From NCBI RefSeq assembly GCF_900105615.1, contig NZ_LT630003.1, forward strand, positions 744,001 to 808,000: DNA of 64,000 nt, in the 5' to 3' direction. The notes beneath the pieces are model-generated. The model had not been told where the DNA came from and did not search any database. It saw only the letters and a list, made by a program, of their open reading frames with translations. The stretch comes from Lacrimispora sphenoides JCM 1415 (GTDB taxonomy: Bacteria > Bacillota > Clostridia > Lachnospirales > Lachnospiraceae). This document shows positions 49,956 to 61,820 of the stretch, in pieces. The first letter of the stretch is position 1, and each line of letters opens with the position of its first letter. The translations under genes and the position numbers were made by a program.

Positions 49956-51698
49956 ATGCATTCATTAGTTCATAAGCTGAATATCAGTCTTTTCAAGAAA
50001 ATAATAACTATCTTTTTAATCGTTATAGCTCCAATTTTTATACTTGGAATTTATATCCGCAATTGGGGAGCCAACACGGTACGTGAAGAGCTGTCAAAAT
50101 CATCAACTGCTCAGATTGAATTTTATTTAAGCCAGCTGGAAAAAGAAATTGAACGGCTTAAAATATTGCAATACACTTGTTTAAATGATGAGCATCTGAA
50201 CCGTCTCGCAGTCCAGTATAGTATTATGAGTGATTATGAAATTGTCAGCAATATGAGACAGCTTCAGGCACGACTTATTACTATTGAGTATAGCAGCAGC
50301 TATGTTATAAATGTCAGCGCACATATATTTTCAATTAATAAAACAATTTCGTCTTCCAGGGGAGTAGATGATTTAGACGAAAGGGTATATGAACGCACAC
50401 GGTCCGCAGCCGGGCTGGCGGGGGCCCAAATCGTCAGATATGAAGATGGTTTATATCTTACAACCGTTGATCCTTCTGACAAAACAGGTCGGATCAGTAA
50501 CTATGTGATAGAGATAGAGCTGAATCAAGATGTTTTTAAAGAAGATTTAGAGCAGTTTAACATTTATCCTAACAGCGGATCGTTTTTGATAGATCTCACA
50601 AACTCCAATGAAATCGCCATGGCAAGTACAGGGAAACCCGTACAATCTCATGCGATTTTGGGCGATTTTAATGTAGTCGATAAAAGTGGCACTAATCTTA
50701 GTAATATAGAGGGATATCGCTGCTATTCCGTGTACACAAAGTCTAAGTATCTAAATATGCTGCTGCTCAGGTATTTACCTGAAAATCTGGTATTTACACC
50801 GATGAAAAATTTTACTAACTGGATATGGGTATTCATCATGGTATCAATAACCGTAATTATAATTTTTACATTATCCATGAACCGCTTTATAAATAAACCT
50901 ATTAAAAAGTTGGTAGAGGTTTTCCGGCAGGTAGAAAAAGGGAACCTGCAGATAAGTTTGGACACAAATGATGTTGGATCTAAAGAATTTGCTTATTTGT
51001 ATACCAGATTCAACAAAATGGTCGATAGCTTAAATATGTTAATTGATCAGGCCTATAAGCAGAAAATATTGACTCAGCGAGCTGAACTAAAGCAGCTTCA
51101 GGCACAAATCAAACCGCATTTTCTATATAACAGCTTTTTCATTATCAATACGATGGCTCAGATGGGGGACGAAAACCTGTTAGAGTTTACCAATCATTTA
51201 GGGGAATACTACCGCTATCTTACCAGGAATGCAGCAGACATAATCCCTCTTTGTGAAGAAGTTGAGCATGCACGCACTTATACCAGCATTTTATCCATGC
51301 GTTTTACAAAGAATCTTGATATTATATTCGGCTCCTGCCCTAAGGAATATGAACAATATCCCGTTCCCCGGCTCATTTTACAGCCCTTGATCGAGAATGC
51401 ATTTGAACATGCGGTGGAAAAGCGGATGAAAGACCGGATCATTTCCATCTCTTTTGAAAATCATATTGACAGACTTCATATTATTGTTGAAGATAATGGA
51501 ACCACTTTGACAGATGAAAAACTTTCAGAGCTGCAAAAAATGTTGATATCACAACCTGATGACGCAGAAGTAACGGCATTGCTTAACATTAACAGACGTT
51601 TACAATTGCAGTACGATGAAGTCAGCGGTGTGTTGCTTGATCGAAGTCTGTTGGGAGGACTTATGGTTGAACTGGTTTTAGGGCCTAGGAGGGAGTAA
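49956..51698 (+). CDS. YesM-family sensor histidine kinase
   Basis: 580 residues from ATG 49956 (GGGAGGGG upstream); the longer frame to 49860 has no ribosome site. Membrane helix 1 is at about 20-40, a large extracellular sensor domain spans about 45-285, helix 2 is at about 290-310, then HAMP. The His_kinase domain has the phospho-acceptor in Q-I-K-P-H-F-L-Y-N-S-F, and the C-terminal HATPase has I-E-N-A-F-E-H-A and V-E-D-N-G-T. It passes phosphate to the YesN-type regulator starting two bases after its stop, and senses an extracellular sugar or its binding protein, probably arabino-oligosaccharide given the downstream genes. Confidence 0.92.
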   Translation: MHSLVHKLNISLFKKIITIFLIVIAPIFILGIYIRNWGANTVREELSKSSTAQIEFYLSQLEKEIERLKILQYTCLNDEHLNRLAVQYSIMSDYEIVSNMRQLQARLITIEYSSSYVINVSAHIFSINKTISSSRGVDDLDERVYERTRSAAGLAGAQIVRYEDGLYLTTVDPSDKTGRISNYVIEIELNQDVFKEDLEQFNIYPNSGSFLIDLTNSNEIAMASTGKPVQSHAILGDFNVVDKSGTNLSNIEGYRCYSVYTKSKYLNMLLLRYLPENLVFTPMKNFTNWIWVFIMVSITVIIIFTLSMNRFINKPIKKLVEVFRQVEKGNLQISLDTNDVGSKEFAYLYTRFNKMVDSLNMLIDQAYKQKILTQRAELKQLQAQIKPHFLYNSFFIINTMAQMGDENLLEFTNHLGEYYRYLTRNAADIIPLCEEVEHARTYTSILSMRFTKNLDIIFGSCPKEYEQYPVPRLILQPLIENAFEHAVEKRMKDRIISISFENHIDRLHIIVEDNGTTLTDEKLSELQKMLISQPDDAEVTALLNINRRLQLQYDEVSGVLLDRSLLGGLMVELVLGPRRE

Positions 51699-51699
51699 A

Positions 51700-53397
51700 A
51701 TGTATCGACTTTTAATTGCAGATGATGAGGAGATTATTGTTAATGGGTTATATGACATCCTTTCCAGTCTTGAAAATCTGGAACTGGATGTATATAAAGC
51801 ATATTCTGGCGAAGAAGCGATACAGTGGCTGGGACGTACAAGAATTGATATCGCTTTAACAGATATTAATATGCCAGAAATAGATGGCCTTCAGCTGCTG
51901 GATGAAATCAAAAAACGATGGCCATGGTGCCGCGTGATTTTCCTTACAGGGCATAGTGAATTTAACTATGCTTATAAGGCAATACAATATAGCAATGTAA
52001 AATACATATTGAAGACTGAGGGATATGGCAAGATCATAAAAACAGTGGAACGTGTGATCCAGGAGTTAAAAGATGAAAACCAGACAAATGAATTGATACA
52101 AAATGCCAAGGACCAGATAAATCTTGCTCAGGATTTATTTTGCCAGAAGTATTTTAATGCATTGCTTAATAATGATAATTCTTTAAAAATTAATGGGAAG
52201 GAATTTGAGAGGCTCTTTATCCATCTAAATGCAGATGAGCCTGTGATGCTGATTTTAGGCGAAATATTGATTTTACCTAAAACCATAGACTTCTGGGAGA
52301 AAAACCAGATTATGTATTCCATAAAGCAGCTGATAGTCAGATACTTTGCCATGCATATCAACAGCCTGGTAGTTCCGCTTAAGGATGAAAAAATAGCTGT
52401 TTTTGCTCAGCCCTCAAAAATACAATCATATCCGGATCAGCCCCATGACAGTATGAGCATATTTTTAAAAGGGACTTTGGAAATGGTTCAGTCAGCCTGC
52501 CGGGAAAGGCTGAATGCTCCTGTAAGTTTTGCTTTGGCTGAAAAGCCATGTAAATGGGAGGAAGTTGCAGAGAAATATGTAGCTCTCATTGATTTGCTCA
52601 ATTACCAGGTTGGTCATGACATGGAAACAATCATTGATGAAAGGGAGTTTCGTAAACAGAGACAGACATTTACTCCGTCTTTTGAGGCCGATTCCAATAC
52701 TGCCACCACCTTATTGCAGGGATTGTTGTTCCGCAAAGACTTAAGTAATCTGTATCATTCCATAGAAACCGGAGAAGAACAGGATTACTATGATTCTCTG
52801 CGAAGATGGCTCGAACCGCTTGGTGAAATACAGGACAAAAATAATGTGATCGCCTTAGAGGCATATCAGACGATCATAACATTCTTCCTTTCCTGTGTAA
52901 ATCGTTTCCAGCTGGCGGATCGGTTTTCAGATTCCATTAATTTAAACTGGCTGTATAGCAGCGAAAATTATGCTACCTGGAAGGAGGCGGCGGAGCATCT
53001 TTTTGAATTATCTCATATGATTTTTAGCGTACAAAAAGAGGAGCAGAGCAAAAGGACTAATGATACTATTAATTTTGTGCGACGGCATATTGAAAATCAT
53101 TTGTCTGAAGATTTATCGCTGACCAGTTTGTCTGAAAAGACTTATTTAAATCCATCCTATCTTTCACGGCTTTATCATCAGACGACCGGACATAAGCTTT
53201 CAACTTTTATTGAAAATTCACGAATAAAAAAAGCAAAAGAATTACTTGAAAATCCTTATGAAAAGATATATGAAATTGCAAAGAAGGTTGGATACGACAC
53301 AGCAGCCTCTTTTACACGTTTTTTTAAAAAAGCAGAGGGAATCTCACCTCAGGAATACCGGGATTCATGTATTACAACGAAAAGGCTTAAAAACTAA
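51700..53397 (+). CDS. YesN-type response regulator with AraC DNA-binding domain
   Basis: 565 residues. The receiver domain (1-125) has acidic D-D-E at the N-terminus, phospho-acceptor Asp in L-T-D-I-N-M-P, Thr in L-T-G-H-S-E-F and Lys in Y-I-L-K-T-E. A middle region of about 300 residues of unknown fold follows. An AraC/XylS double HTH covers about 455-560 (L-S-L-T-S-L-S-E-K-T-Y-L-N-P-S-Y-L-S-R and the closing Y-D-T-A-A-S-F-T-R-F-F-K-K-A-E-G). It activates the adjacent importer and glycosidase genes. Confidence 0.92.
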   Translation: MYRLLIADDEEIIVNGLYDILSSLENLELDVYKAYSGEEAIQWLGRTRIDIALTDINMPEIDGLQLLDEIKKRWPWCRVIFLTGHSEFNYAYKAIQYSNVKYILKTEGYGKIIKTVERVIQELKDENQTNELIQNAKDQINLAQDLFCQKYFNALLNNDNSLKINGKEFERLFIHLNADEPVMLILGEILILPKTIDFWEKNQIMYSIKQLIVRYFAMHINSLVVPLKDEKIAVFAQPSKIQSYPDQPHDSMSIFLKGTLEMVQSACRERLNAPVSFALAEKPCKWEEVAEKYVALIDLLNYQVGHDMETIIDEREFRKQRQTFTPSFEADSNTATTLLQGLLFRKDLSNLYHSIETGEEQDYYDSLRRWLEPLGEIQDKNNVIALEAYQTIITFFLSCVNRFQLADRFSDSINLNWLYSSENYATWKEAAEHLFELSHMIFSVQKEEQSKRTNDTINFVRRHIENHLSEDLSLTSLSEKTYLNPSYLSRLYHQTTGHKLSTFIENSRIKKAKELLENPYEKIYEIAKKVGYDTAASFTRFFKKAEGISPQEYRDSCITTKRLKN

Positions 53398-53550
53398 AGA
53401 TATGTTATAGATGTAAAAATATGTAAAGGCATTCGTTTATTATGGTAAATAGGTGTTAAGTAAATCAAAAAATGGTCATGGAAAATGTCCAAACAAATGT
53501 CTATAATAAGGAAAGGAGTTGGTTATAAAGTATAAAACAAGGAGGGCTAT

Positions 53551-55281
53551 ATGAGAAAACGTATTATTAGCACAGGTATATCTGCTGTATTGATTGGGGG
53601 GTTACTGCTTACTGCCTGCGGAGGCAACCGTTCGGAGGTTTCATCATCTTCTATAAGCGGATCAAAGGAAACAGGCTCTGCTGTTGAAGCAAACAGCTCC
53701 GTTTCGGCAGAAGAAGGGGATCCGTTTGGAAAATATGATCCATCTATTAAAATGACGTTTGCCCGTACGGTAGATAATGATCTGAATGATAACATACTGC
53801 CGAAAACTCCAGGGGAAACAATTGATAGCAACAGATGGTTGGATTTGTATTCAAAGGACTTAGGTATTGACATCAGCTATGCCTGGACTGTAAGAGGTGG
53901 TCTCAATGATGACGCTTATACACAGAAGTTAAATGTTACTATTGCATCCGGAGACTTACCAGATGTACTGATTGTAAACCGGACACAGTTGAAGCAATTG
54001 GCAGAATCAGATATGATCGTAGACATGACAGAGTATTATGACAAGTATGCCAGCGAACTGACAAGGGAAGTTTATAATTCAGAAGGTCCTGGAATCCTGG
54101 AGTCTGCTACGTTTAATGGCCGTTTAATGGCTGTGCCTTATGCAGATGCATCAGTGGAAAGTACACAATATCTATGGCTTCGTCAGGATTGGCTGGATAA
54201 GCTTAATCTGGAACCTCCCAAGACGATGCAGGATTTATTGAAAATTGCAAAAGCGTTCACAACCCTTGACCCTGATGGGAATGGCAAAGATGATACCTAT
54301 GCAATGGCTATTACAAAAAATTTGTACAGCGGTGCCATGGGTACAGAGGGTTTTTTTGCAGGATATCATTCTTATCCGAATATGTGGGTGAAAACGGATG
54401 AAGGAACTTTAGCCTGGGGAAGCGTGCTTCCGGAAACAAAGGATGCATTACAGGCTTTGGCAGATATGTATGCGGCCGGAGAAATTGATCCGGAATTTGG
54501 AATCAAAGACGGCGCCAAGGTTGCAGAGATGATAGCGGCGGGAAAAATAGGTATTGATTTTGGTGAGCAGTGGAATCCGATGTATCCGCTTATCAGCAGC
54601 TATCAAAATGACCCGGAAGCGGACTGGGTTGGCTATCCGATCGTATCAATTGATGATACATTACCTAAAGTTCCGCAAAAGTTCCGTACTCAATGGTATT
54701 ATGCTGTTCGCAAAGATTATGCGAACCCAGAAGCCGTAGTTAAATTGATTAATCTGCACCTTGAGAAAAACTGGGGTGAGAACAATGAATTTGATTACTA
54801 TTATATGCCGGTTGAAAATGAAGCAGCAGGTGTATGGAAGTTCTCACCGGTTGCACCGGCTCCGACCAATAAGAATCTTGAGGCATTTAATGAGATTCAA
54901 AAAGCACGCAAGCTGGGAGATATGAGTATCCTGAAAGGTGAACCGGCTGTAATTCAGAAAAATCTGGAAGCTTATTATGGTGGTGATACCACTCAGTGGG
55001 GCTGGGAGAAAATATATGGGCCTACAGGAGTCTTTAATGCGCTGAATGGATATATTGAAAATGGACAGGTGATGAGAGAGGAGTTTGTAGGTGCACCTAC
55101 GCCGACTATGGTAGATAAACAATCCTCTTTGCGTACCATGGAACTGGAGATGTTTGCCCGGATTATCATGGGTGATGTTTCCATAGATGAGTTTGATAAG
55201 TTCGTTGAAAACTGGAATGCTCTTGGTGGGGCTCAGATGACAAAGGAAGTTAACGAATGGTATCAGTCCGTTAAAAAATAA
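53551..55281 (+). CDS. Extracellular sugar-binding lipoprotein (LplA-like)
   Basis: 576 residues. Lipoprotein signal peptide with lipobox L-L-T-A-C-G-G, a Ser-rich linker, then a family-1 solute-binding fold typical of LplA/YtcQ proteins (about 500-570 residues, longer than MalE). It contains a D-P-D-G-N-G-K-D-D-T-Y-A calcium-binding-like loop. It captures an oligosaccharide for the LplB/C-type permeases. AAGGAGGG precedes ATG. Neighbouring arabinofuranosidases make arabino- or arabinoxylo-oligosaccharides the likely ligand. No dedicated ATPase gene is nearby; such importers usually borrow a shared MsmX-type ATPase. Confidence 0.92.
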   Translation: MRKRIISTGISAVLIGGLLLTACGGNRSEVSSSSISGSKETGSAVEANSSVSAEEGDPFGKYDPSIKMTFARTVDNDLNDNILPKTPGETIDSNRWLDLYSKDLGIDISYAWTVRGGLNDDAYTQKLNVTIASGDLPDVLIVNRTQLKQLAESDMIVDMTEYYDKYASELTREVYNSEGPGILESATFNGRLMAVPYADASVESTQYLWLRQDWLDKLNLEPPKTMQDLLKIAKAFTTLDPDGNGKDDTYAMAITKNLYSGAMGTEGFFAGYHSYPNMWVKTDEGTLAWGSVLPETKDALQALADMYAAGEIDPEFGIKDGAKVAEMIAAGKIGIDFGEQWNPMYPLISSYQNDPEADWVGYPIVSIDDTLPKVPQKFRTQWYYAVRKDYANPEAVVKLINLHLEKNWGENNEFDYYYMPVENEAAGVWKFSPVAPAPTNKNLEAFNEIQKARKLGDMSILKGEPAVIQKNLEAYYGGDTTQWGWEKIYGPTGVFNALNGYIENGQVMREEFVGAPTPTMVDKQSSLRTMELEMFARIIMGDVSIDEFDKFVENWNALGGAQMTKEVNEWYQSVKK

Positions 55282-55297
55282 AAAATAAGTTAAGGGA

Positions 55298-55336
55298 GGA
55301 GAGGTTTAACAAAAAACTTTTCCTCTCGTTTTTTTT
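55298..55336 (+). terminator. Attenuating terminator between binding protein and permeases
   Basis: GAGAGG/CCTCTC stem with a 17-nt loop followed by CG and T8. It lies between the lipoprotein and permease genes of one operon, so partial read-through would make more binding protein than permease. Confidence 0.7.
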
Positions 55337-55360
55337 AAACAGGAAGTGAGGATGATATTT

Positions 55361-56260
55361 ATGAAACGTGGACGAATGCGGGAACTGCCATTGCATCTAA
55401 TGATTTTACCCAGTGTAATATTGCTCATTTGTTTCAGCTATTTACCGATGGGAGGAATTATTATTGCGTTCCAGAAGTTTGTGCCTGCCAAAGGGCTGTT
55501 TGGTGACCAGAAATGGATTGGATTTGACAACTTTATATATCTGTTCCGATTACCAAATTTCATGAGCGTACTTTGGAATACTCTCTTTATTGCCGTTATG
55601 AAGATTATTTTCGGACTTTTGATTCCGATTATAGTTGCGATTCTGATTAATGAGGTAAAAAGTAATACATTGAAACGGGGCATTCAGACGGCAATTTACT
55701 TGCCCCACTTCTTATCATGGGTAGTCTTAGGCGGTATATTTATAGACATACTTGCTCCTGGGGACGGTCTGATTAATCATGTGATAAAAGCTTTCGGTGG
55801 TCAGCCCATATTCTTTTTGGGTGATAATAAATGGTTTCCATTTACTTTGATAGTAACTGAGACATGGAAGTCATTTGGATATGGAACGATTGTATATTTG
55901 GCAGCAATAACGGGTATTGATTTAAGCCTATATGAAGCAGCACAGGTTGACGGGGCAAATCGTTGGAAGCAAATTTGGCATATCACCCTTCCGGGTATGC
56001 GAATGGTTATAGTTCTATTAATGGTGTTAAGCCTTGGAAATGTATTGAATGCAGGATTTGACCAGGTTTTCAATATGTATAGTCCGCCGGTATATGCAAG
56101 CGGAGATATTATTGATACATTTGTTTACCGGATTGGTATGTTGGAGGCACAATTTGGAGTTGCTACAGCGGTAGGTCTATTTAAATCAGTTATTTCACTG
56201 ACTTTAATTTCGGTTTCATACTGGTTTGCTATTAAGTTTGCAGACTATCAGTTGTTTTAG
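55361..56260 (+). CDS. Sugar ABC transporter permease (LplB-like)
   Basis: 299 residues from ATG 55361 (GTGAGG nine bases upstream); ATG 55352 and GTG 55346 in the same frame are possible. Six membrane segments, with the coupling-helix motif E-A-A-Q-V-D-G-A-N-R-W-K-Q-I-W-H-I-T-L-P of MalF/LplB-type permeases. It pairs with the next permease to form the sugar channel. Confidence 0.92.
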   Translation: MKRGRMRELPLHLMILPSVILLICFSYLPMGGIIIAFQKFVPAKGLFGDQKWIGFDNFIYLFRLPNFMSVLWNTLFIAVMKIIFGLLIPIIVAILINEVKSNTLKRGIQTAIYLPHFLSWVVLGGIFIDILAPGDGLINHVIKAFGGQPIFFLGDNKWFPFTLIVTETWKSFGYGTIVYLAAITGIDLSLYEAAQVDGANRWKQIWHITLPGMRMVIVLLMVLSLGNVLNAGFDQVFNMYSPPVYASGDIIDTFVYRIGMLEAQFGVATAVGLFKSVISLTLISVSYWFAIKFADYQLF

Positions 56261-56274
56261 GAAAGGAATCGTTT

Positions 56275-57153
56275 ATGAAAAAGAATAAGAAGTTTAAGTG
56301 GTTTCCGGTATTAAATACTATTATCCTTATCATGCTTGCTTTGATCTGCGTGATACCGCTTGTTCATGTTGCTGCTGTTTCGTTCAGTTCCAGTGCAGCG
56401 GCCTCCGCCGGAGACGTATCATTATGGCCTAAGGATTTTACCACAAGTTCATACTCATTTGTTGCAAAGCGTCCTGCATTTTGGCGCTCAATGAAAGTCT
56501 CAGTTACACGAATTATTATGGGCGGGGGTTTAAGTATTTTACTTACAATTACGGCAGCGTATCCGTTGTCTCAGCCAAAGGCAAGCTTTCGGTTCAGAAC
56601 AGTTTATGCATGGTTCTTTTTTATTACTATGATATTTAATGCCGGATTGATTCCTTGGTACATGGTAATAAGACAATTCGGCCTTTTGGATAGTATTTGG
56701 GCATTGATCCTTCCTGGCGCCGTACCTGTTTTCAGTGTTATCCTATTGCTCAATTTTTTCCGTGAAGTTCCAAGAGAACTTGCGGAGGCGGCATTTATTG
56801 ATGGAGCCGGACATTGGCGCACTCTTTGGACAATATATGTACCCTTATCAAAACCTGCTCTTGCAACACTCTTGCTGTTTTCACTTGTAGCAAACTGGAA
56901 TAGCTGGTTTGATGGCCTGATTCTCATGAACAATCCGGATAATTATCCATTACAGACATACATACAAACCATTGCGGTTCAGCGCTCATTCAGTATGATG
57001 ACAAGAGAAGAAATCCAGCAAATGGCCACGATATCAGACAGAACCCTGCGGTCTGCACAAATATTTTTAGGCTCCTTACCCATTGTTATGGTATACCCTT
57101 TCCTGCAAAAGTATTTTGTGAAAGGCATCGTGTTAGGTGGAGTTAAGGGGTAA
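56275..57153 (+). CDS. Sugar ABC transporter permease (LplC/YtcP-like)
   Basis: 292 residues, six membrane segments, coupling-helix motif E-A-A-F-I-D-G-A-G-H-W-R-T-L-W-T-I-Y-V-P-L. It is the MalG-like partner of the upstream gene, 14 bp away. The C-terminus G-I-V-L-G-G-V-K-G is typical of the family. GAAAGGAAT precedes the ATG. Confidence 0.92.
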   Translation: MKKNKKFKWFPVLNTIILIMLALICVIPLVHVAAVSFSSSAAASAGDVSLWPKDFTTSSYSFVAKRPAFWRSMKVSVTRIIMGGGLSILLTITAAYPLSQPKASFRFRTVYAWFFFITMIFNAGLIPWYMVIRQFGLLDSIWALILPGAVPVFSVILLLNFFREVPRELAEAAFIDGAGHWRTLWTIYVPLSKPALATLLLFSLVANWNSWFDGLILMNNPDNYPLQTYIQTIAVQRSFSMMTREEIQQMATISDRTLRSAQIFLGSLPIVMVYPFLQKYFVKGIVLGGVKG

Positions 57154-57177
57154 TAAGGAAAAGGAGGGGGAATTGAA

Positions 57178-58596
57178 ATGAAAAAACAGGTGTTTAATCC
57201 CTATCTGCCGTCATGGGAATACATTCCCGACGGCGAACCACATGTGTTTGAGGAGCGTGTATATGTGTACGGATCACATGACCGTTTCAATGGATTCGCA
57301 TATTGCTTAAATGACTATGTTTGTTATTCTGCGCCGGTAGATGATTTGTGCGATTGGAAGTATGAAGGTGTTATCTATGAAAAGACGAACGATCCTTTCA
57401 ATGCAGACGGCAGCATGTGTCTGTATGCACCGGATGTAGTCAGAGGACCGGATGGCAGATATTATCTGTATTATGTTTTGGATAAAGTTCCGGTTGTTTC
57501 TGTGGCGGTCAGTGAAACCCCTGCAGGAAAATACAGCTTTTACGGTTATGTGCGTGATATGAAGGGAACACGGCTGGGGGAAAGAGCCAATGATCAGCCG
57601 CAATTTGACCCTGCAGTTTTATTGGAGAGTGATAAAGTCTATTTGTATACAGGTTTTTGCGGCCCTGGAGACAAGTCACGCAAAGGTGCTATGGCGACAG
57701 TGCTTGCGGCGGATATGTTGACAATCATTGAGGAGCCGGTAATCATAGTGCCCGGAAATTGCTATGGCAGCGGAACTGGGTTTGAAGGACATGAGTTCTT
57801 TGAAGGACCATCCATCAGAAAACATGGAAATACATATTATTTCGTTTATTCTTCGAGTCGGATGCATGAATTATGCTATGCAGCCAGTAAGAGTCCGACA
57901 AAGGATTTTTCTTATGGAGGCGTAATTGTAAGCAATTGTGATGAGAATATTACAAATGGGAAGCCGGCTGGGATGCACACGTATGTTCCCGGAAACAATC
58001 ATGGCGGCATGGCAGAAGTATTTGGTCAGTGGTATATTTTTTATCATAGACATACAAACGGAACAAATTTCAGCCGTCAGGGCTGTGCCGAACCGGTTCA
58101 GATTAAGGAGGACGGCTCAATGGAACAAGTTGAAATGACCTCGTGCGGATTAAATGGCGCCCCTCTGGTTGGAAAGGGAGAGTACTTTGCATACATTGCC
58201 TGTAATTTGTTTTCTAAAACAATGAAAAATGACCATCTGCTTCATCACGCTGGTTGGATTGACGGGAAATATCCCAGAATTACACAGGATGGTCGGGATG
58301 GCGATGAAGAGATAGGATATATCGCCAATATGCAGGATTCTACGATAGCCGGATTTAAGTATTTTGAGTGTAAGGGTATCACAAGGATTTCTCTTAAAAC
58401 GAGAGGGTATGGAAACGGGTGCTTTGAAGTAAAAACTGCGTGGGATGGTGAAACCTTCGGGAAAATTCCGGTAGGGTATTCAAACGTCTGGGTTGTAAAT
58501 TCTGCTGAAATCATGATTCCGGACGGAGTTCAGGCTTTGTTCTTCGAATTTAAAGGCGAGGGCGGAATCAGCTTAAGTTCATTCATCTTAGAATAA
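57178..58596 (+). CDS. Glycoside hydrolase family 43 enzyme with C-terminal carbohydrate-binding-like domain
   Basis: 472 residues. The five-bladed propeller occupies about 1-330. N-P-Y-L-P-S-W-E-Y-I-P-D-G-E-P-H opens it, Y-A-P-D-V-V-R-G-P-D-G-R-Y-Y-L-Y-Y carries the pKa-modulating Asp, and H-E-F-F-E-G-P-S-I-R-K the catalytic acid Glu. The last about 130 residues look like a CBM6-type beta-sandwich. GH43 enzymes release arabinose or xylose from plant hemicellulose fragments. No signal peptide, so it acts inside on imported oligosaccharides. AAGGAGGGGG precedes the ATG. Confidence 0.88.
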   Translation: MKKQVFNPYLPSWEYIPDGEPHVFEERVYVYGSHDRFNGFAYCLNDYVCYSAPVDDLCDWKYEGVIYEKTNDPFNADGSMCLYAPDVVRGPDGRYYLYYVLDKVPVVSVAVSETPAGKYSFYGYVRDMKGTRLGERANDQPQFDPAVLLESDKVYLYTGFCGPGDKSRKGAMATVLAADMLTIIEEPVIIVPGNCYGSGTGFEGHEFFEGPSIRKHGNTYYFVYSSSRMHELCYAASKSPTKDFSYGGVIVSNCDENITNGKPAGMHTYVPGNNHGGMAEVFGQWYIFYHRHTNGTNFSRQGCAEPVQIKEDGSMEQVEMTSCGLNGAPLVGKGEYFAYIACNLFSKTMKNDHLLHHAGWIDGKYPRITQDGRDGDEEIGYIANMQDSTIAGFKYFECKGITRISLKTRGYGNGCFEVKTAWDGETFGKIPVGYSNVWVVNSAEIMIPDGVQALFFEFKGEGGISLSSFILE

Positions 58597-58617
58597 TGAG
58601 AGTAAAAGGAGCGGGGT

Positions 58618-60177
58618 ATGCAGAAATATGGTGAAACCATAGGACATAAAAGGGGAATGCATATCTGGTGGACTGATATCCCGGATCCGGATGTGATCCG
58701 GGTTGATGATACGTATTATATGACCAGCACTACCATGCACTTTACGCCAGGCTGTCCAATTATGAGATCTAAGGATCTGGTTCATTGGGATATTGTTAGT
58801 TATGTTTATGATATTCTGGAAACCAGCGATGAAATGGCTTTGAAAAATGGAAAGCATGATTACGGCAGAGGATCATGGGCGAGCTGTTTAAGGTACGCTA
58901 ATCATACTTTTTATGTTGCATTCACAGCATACAATGCGAATAAAACATATATATTTCAGACAAAAGATATTGAAAGCAATCAATGGGACAGGTACACGCT
59001 TGAGGGCATTTACCATGATATGTCCCTGCTTTTTGATGAAGATGGTAAGGTTTATATGGTTTATGGGAGTGGAACGATACGGGTCATTGAATTAACATCA
59101 GATGCAAAGGCTGTTAAACCGAAAGGCATGGATAAAGTTGTGATTCCTAACGCTGATGTGGGTAGAGAAGGCGGCCTTCCGGCCGAAGGCTCTCACATAT
59201 ATAAATGGAATGGAATGTACTATATTTTCTTAATCGCATGGCCTCCCGCCCCTTTGTATTCGGGAAGGAGAATTCAAATATGTTATCGCTCAGATAGAAT
59301 TGATGGTGAGTATGATGGAAAAGTGCTCCTCGATCATGATATGGGATTTCACAATAAAGGTGTTGCACAGGGAGGTATTTTTAATACCGGGACAGGAGAA
59401 TGGTATTCCCTGATGTTTCAGGATCATGGTTCGGTGGGCAGGATTCCGGTTCTTGTCCCGTTCATCTGGGAAGAGGGGTGGCCTGTATTTGAAGCCTGTG
59501 GTAAGCTGCCCAATATAAATCATGTAAATACGGAAAGATTTACCAGCCTCAATATAGTAAAATCGGATGATTTTAATCAATTATCCTTATCTCTCCAGTG
59601 GCAGTGGAATCACAATCACGATGACAGATACTGGTCACTGAGAGAAAGGCCAGGCTGGCTCAAGTTGACCAATGGTACGCTTTGCCGCAACATATCCGAT
59701 GCCCCTAATACATTGACACAACGAACCTTTGGCCCCATTTGTTCTGGCAGGGCTTTGCTTGATATATCAAATATGAAAAATGGTGATTTTGCAGGTTTGT
59801 GTGCTTTTCAGGATCAGTATGGTTATGTAGGAGTTAAGTTGGAGGTTGATGGAGCAAAAGTCATTATGGCAATGGCAGAACCGGAACCGTTTGAGCCTGA
59901 TAATATGGAATATAAGACAGGAAAGCCAGAGGTAATTACAGAAAGCATACCTTTAAAACAGAAAGTAATATATCTTCGCATTGACTTTGACTTTCGTGAC
60001 ATGGCTGACACTGCTGATTTCTACTATAGCTTAGATGGCAGCAGATGGAGTGGGATTGGCAGGCAATTGAACATGTCATACAGATTAACACATTTTGTGG
60101 GCTATCGTTTCGCTTTGTTTAGTTATGCAACAAAAGAAAAAGGTGGTTCTGCCTGGTTTGATTATTTTAAGGTATGA
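58618..60177 (+). CDS. Glycoside hydrolase family 43 beta-xylosidase/arabinofuranosidase-like
   Basis: 519 residues. The GH43 propeller (about 1-310) has catalytic base Asp in I-P-D-P-D-V-I-R-V-D-D-T-Y-Y-M-T-S, then D-M-S-L-L-F-D-E-D-G-K-V-Y and acid Glu in L-P-A-E-G-S-H-I-Y-K. A C-terminal concanavalin-A-like sandwich (about 325-519) is typical of GH43 xylosidases such as XynB3-type enzymes. No signal peptide. It is 21 bp after the first GH43 gene and 36 bp before abfA. Confidence 0.9.
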   Translation: MQKYGETIGHKRGMHIWWTDIPDPDVIRVDDTYYMTSTTMHFTPGCPIMRSKDLVHWDIVSYVYDILETSDEMALKNGKHDYGRGSWASCLRYANHTFYVAFTAYNANKTYIFQTKDIESNQWDRYTLEGIYHDMSLLFDEDGKVYMVYGSGTIRVIELTSDAKAVKPKGMDKVVIPNADVGREGGLPAEGSHIYKWNGMYYIFLIAWPPAPLYSGRRIQICYRSDRIDGEYDGKVLLDHDMGFHNKGVAQGGIFNTGTGEWYSLMFQDHGSVGRIPVLVPFIWEEGWPVFEACGKLPNINHVNTERFTSLNIVKSDDFNQLSLSLQWQWNHNHDDRYWSLRERPGWLKLTNGTLCRNISDAPNTLTQRTFGPICSGRALLDISNMKNGDFAGLCAFQDQYGYVGVKLEVDGAKVIMAMAEPEPFEPDNMEYKTGKPEVITESIPLKQKVIYLRIDFDFRDMADTADFYYSLDGSRWSGIGRQLNMSYRLTHFVGYRFALFSYATKEKGGSAWFDYFKV

Positions 60178-60201
60178 GTAAACATCGAAGAATTAAAATA
60201 G

Positions 60202-61722
<1,521 letters not shown>

Positions 61723-61741
61723 CGGATACATCAAAGTGACC

Positions 61742-61800
61742 CTCCCCCCTTTCCCCGCAATCACCTCGAAATAAGGGGAAGGGGAGTTGGGGGGAGTTTT
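61742..61800 (+). terminator. G/C-tract terminator of the arabinose locus
   Basis: CTCCCCCC (61742-61749) pairs with GGGGGGAG (61789-61796), inner CCCC with GGGG, then TTTT. The right arm has three G-runs of four or more (61775-61794), which might also form a quadruplex. Confidence 0.7.
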
Positions 61801-61820
61801 CTGACAGTGTTTGAAACGTA

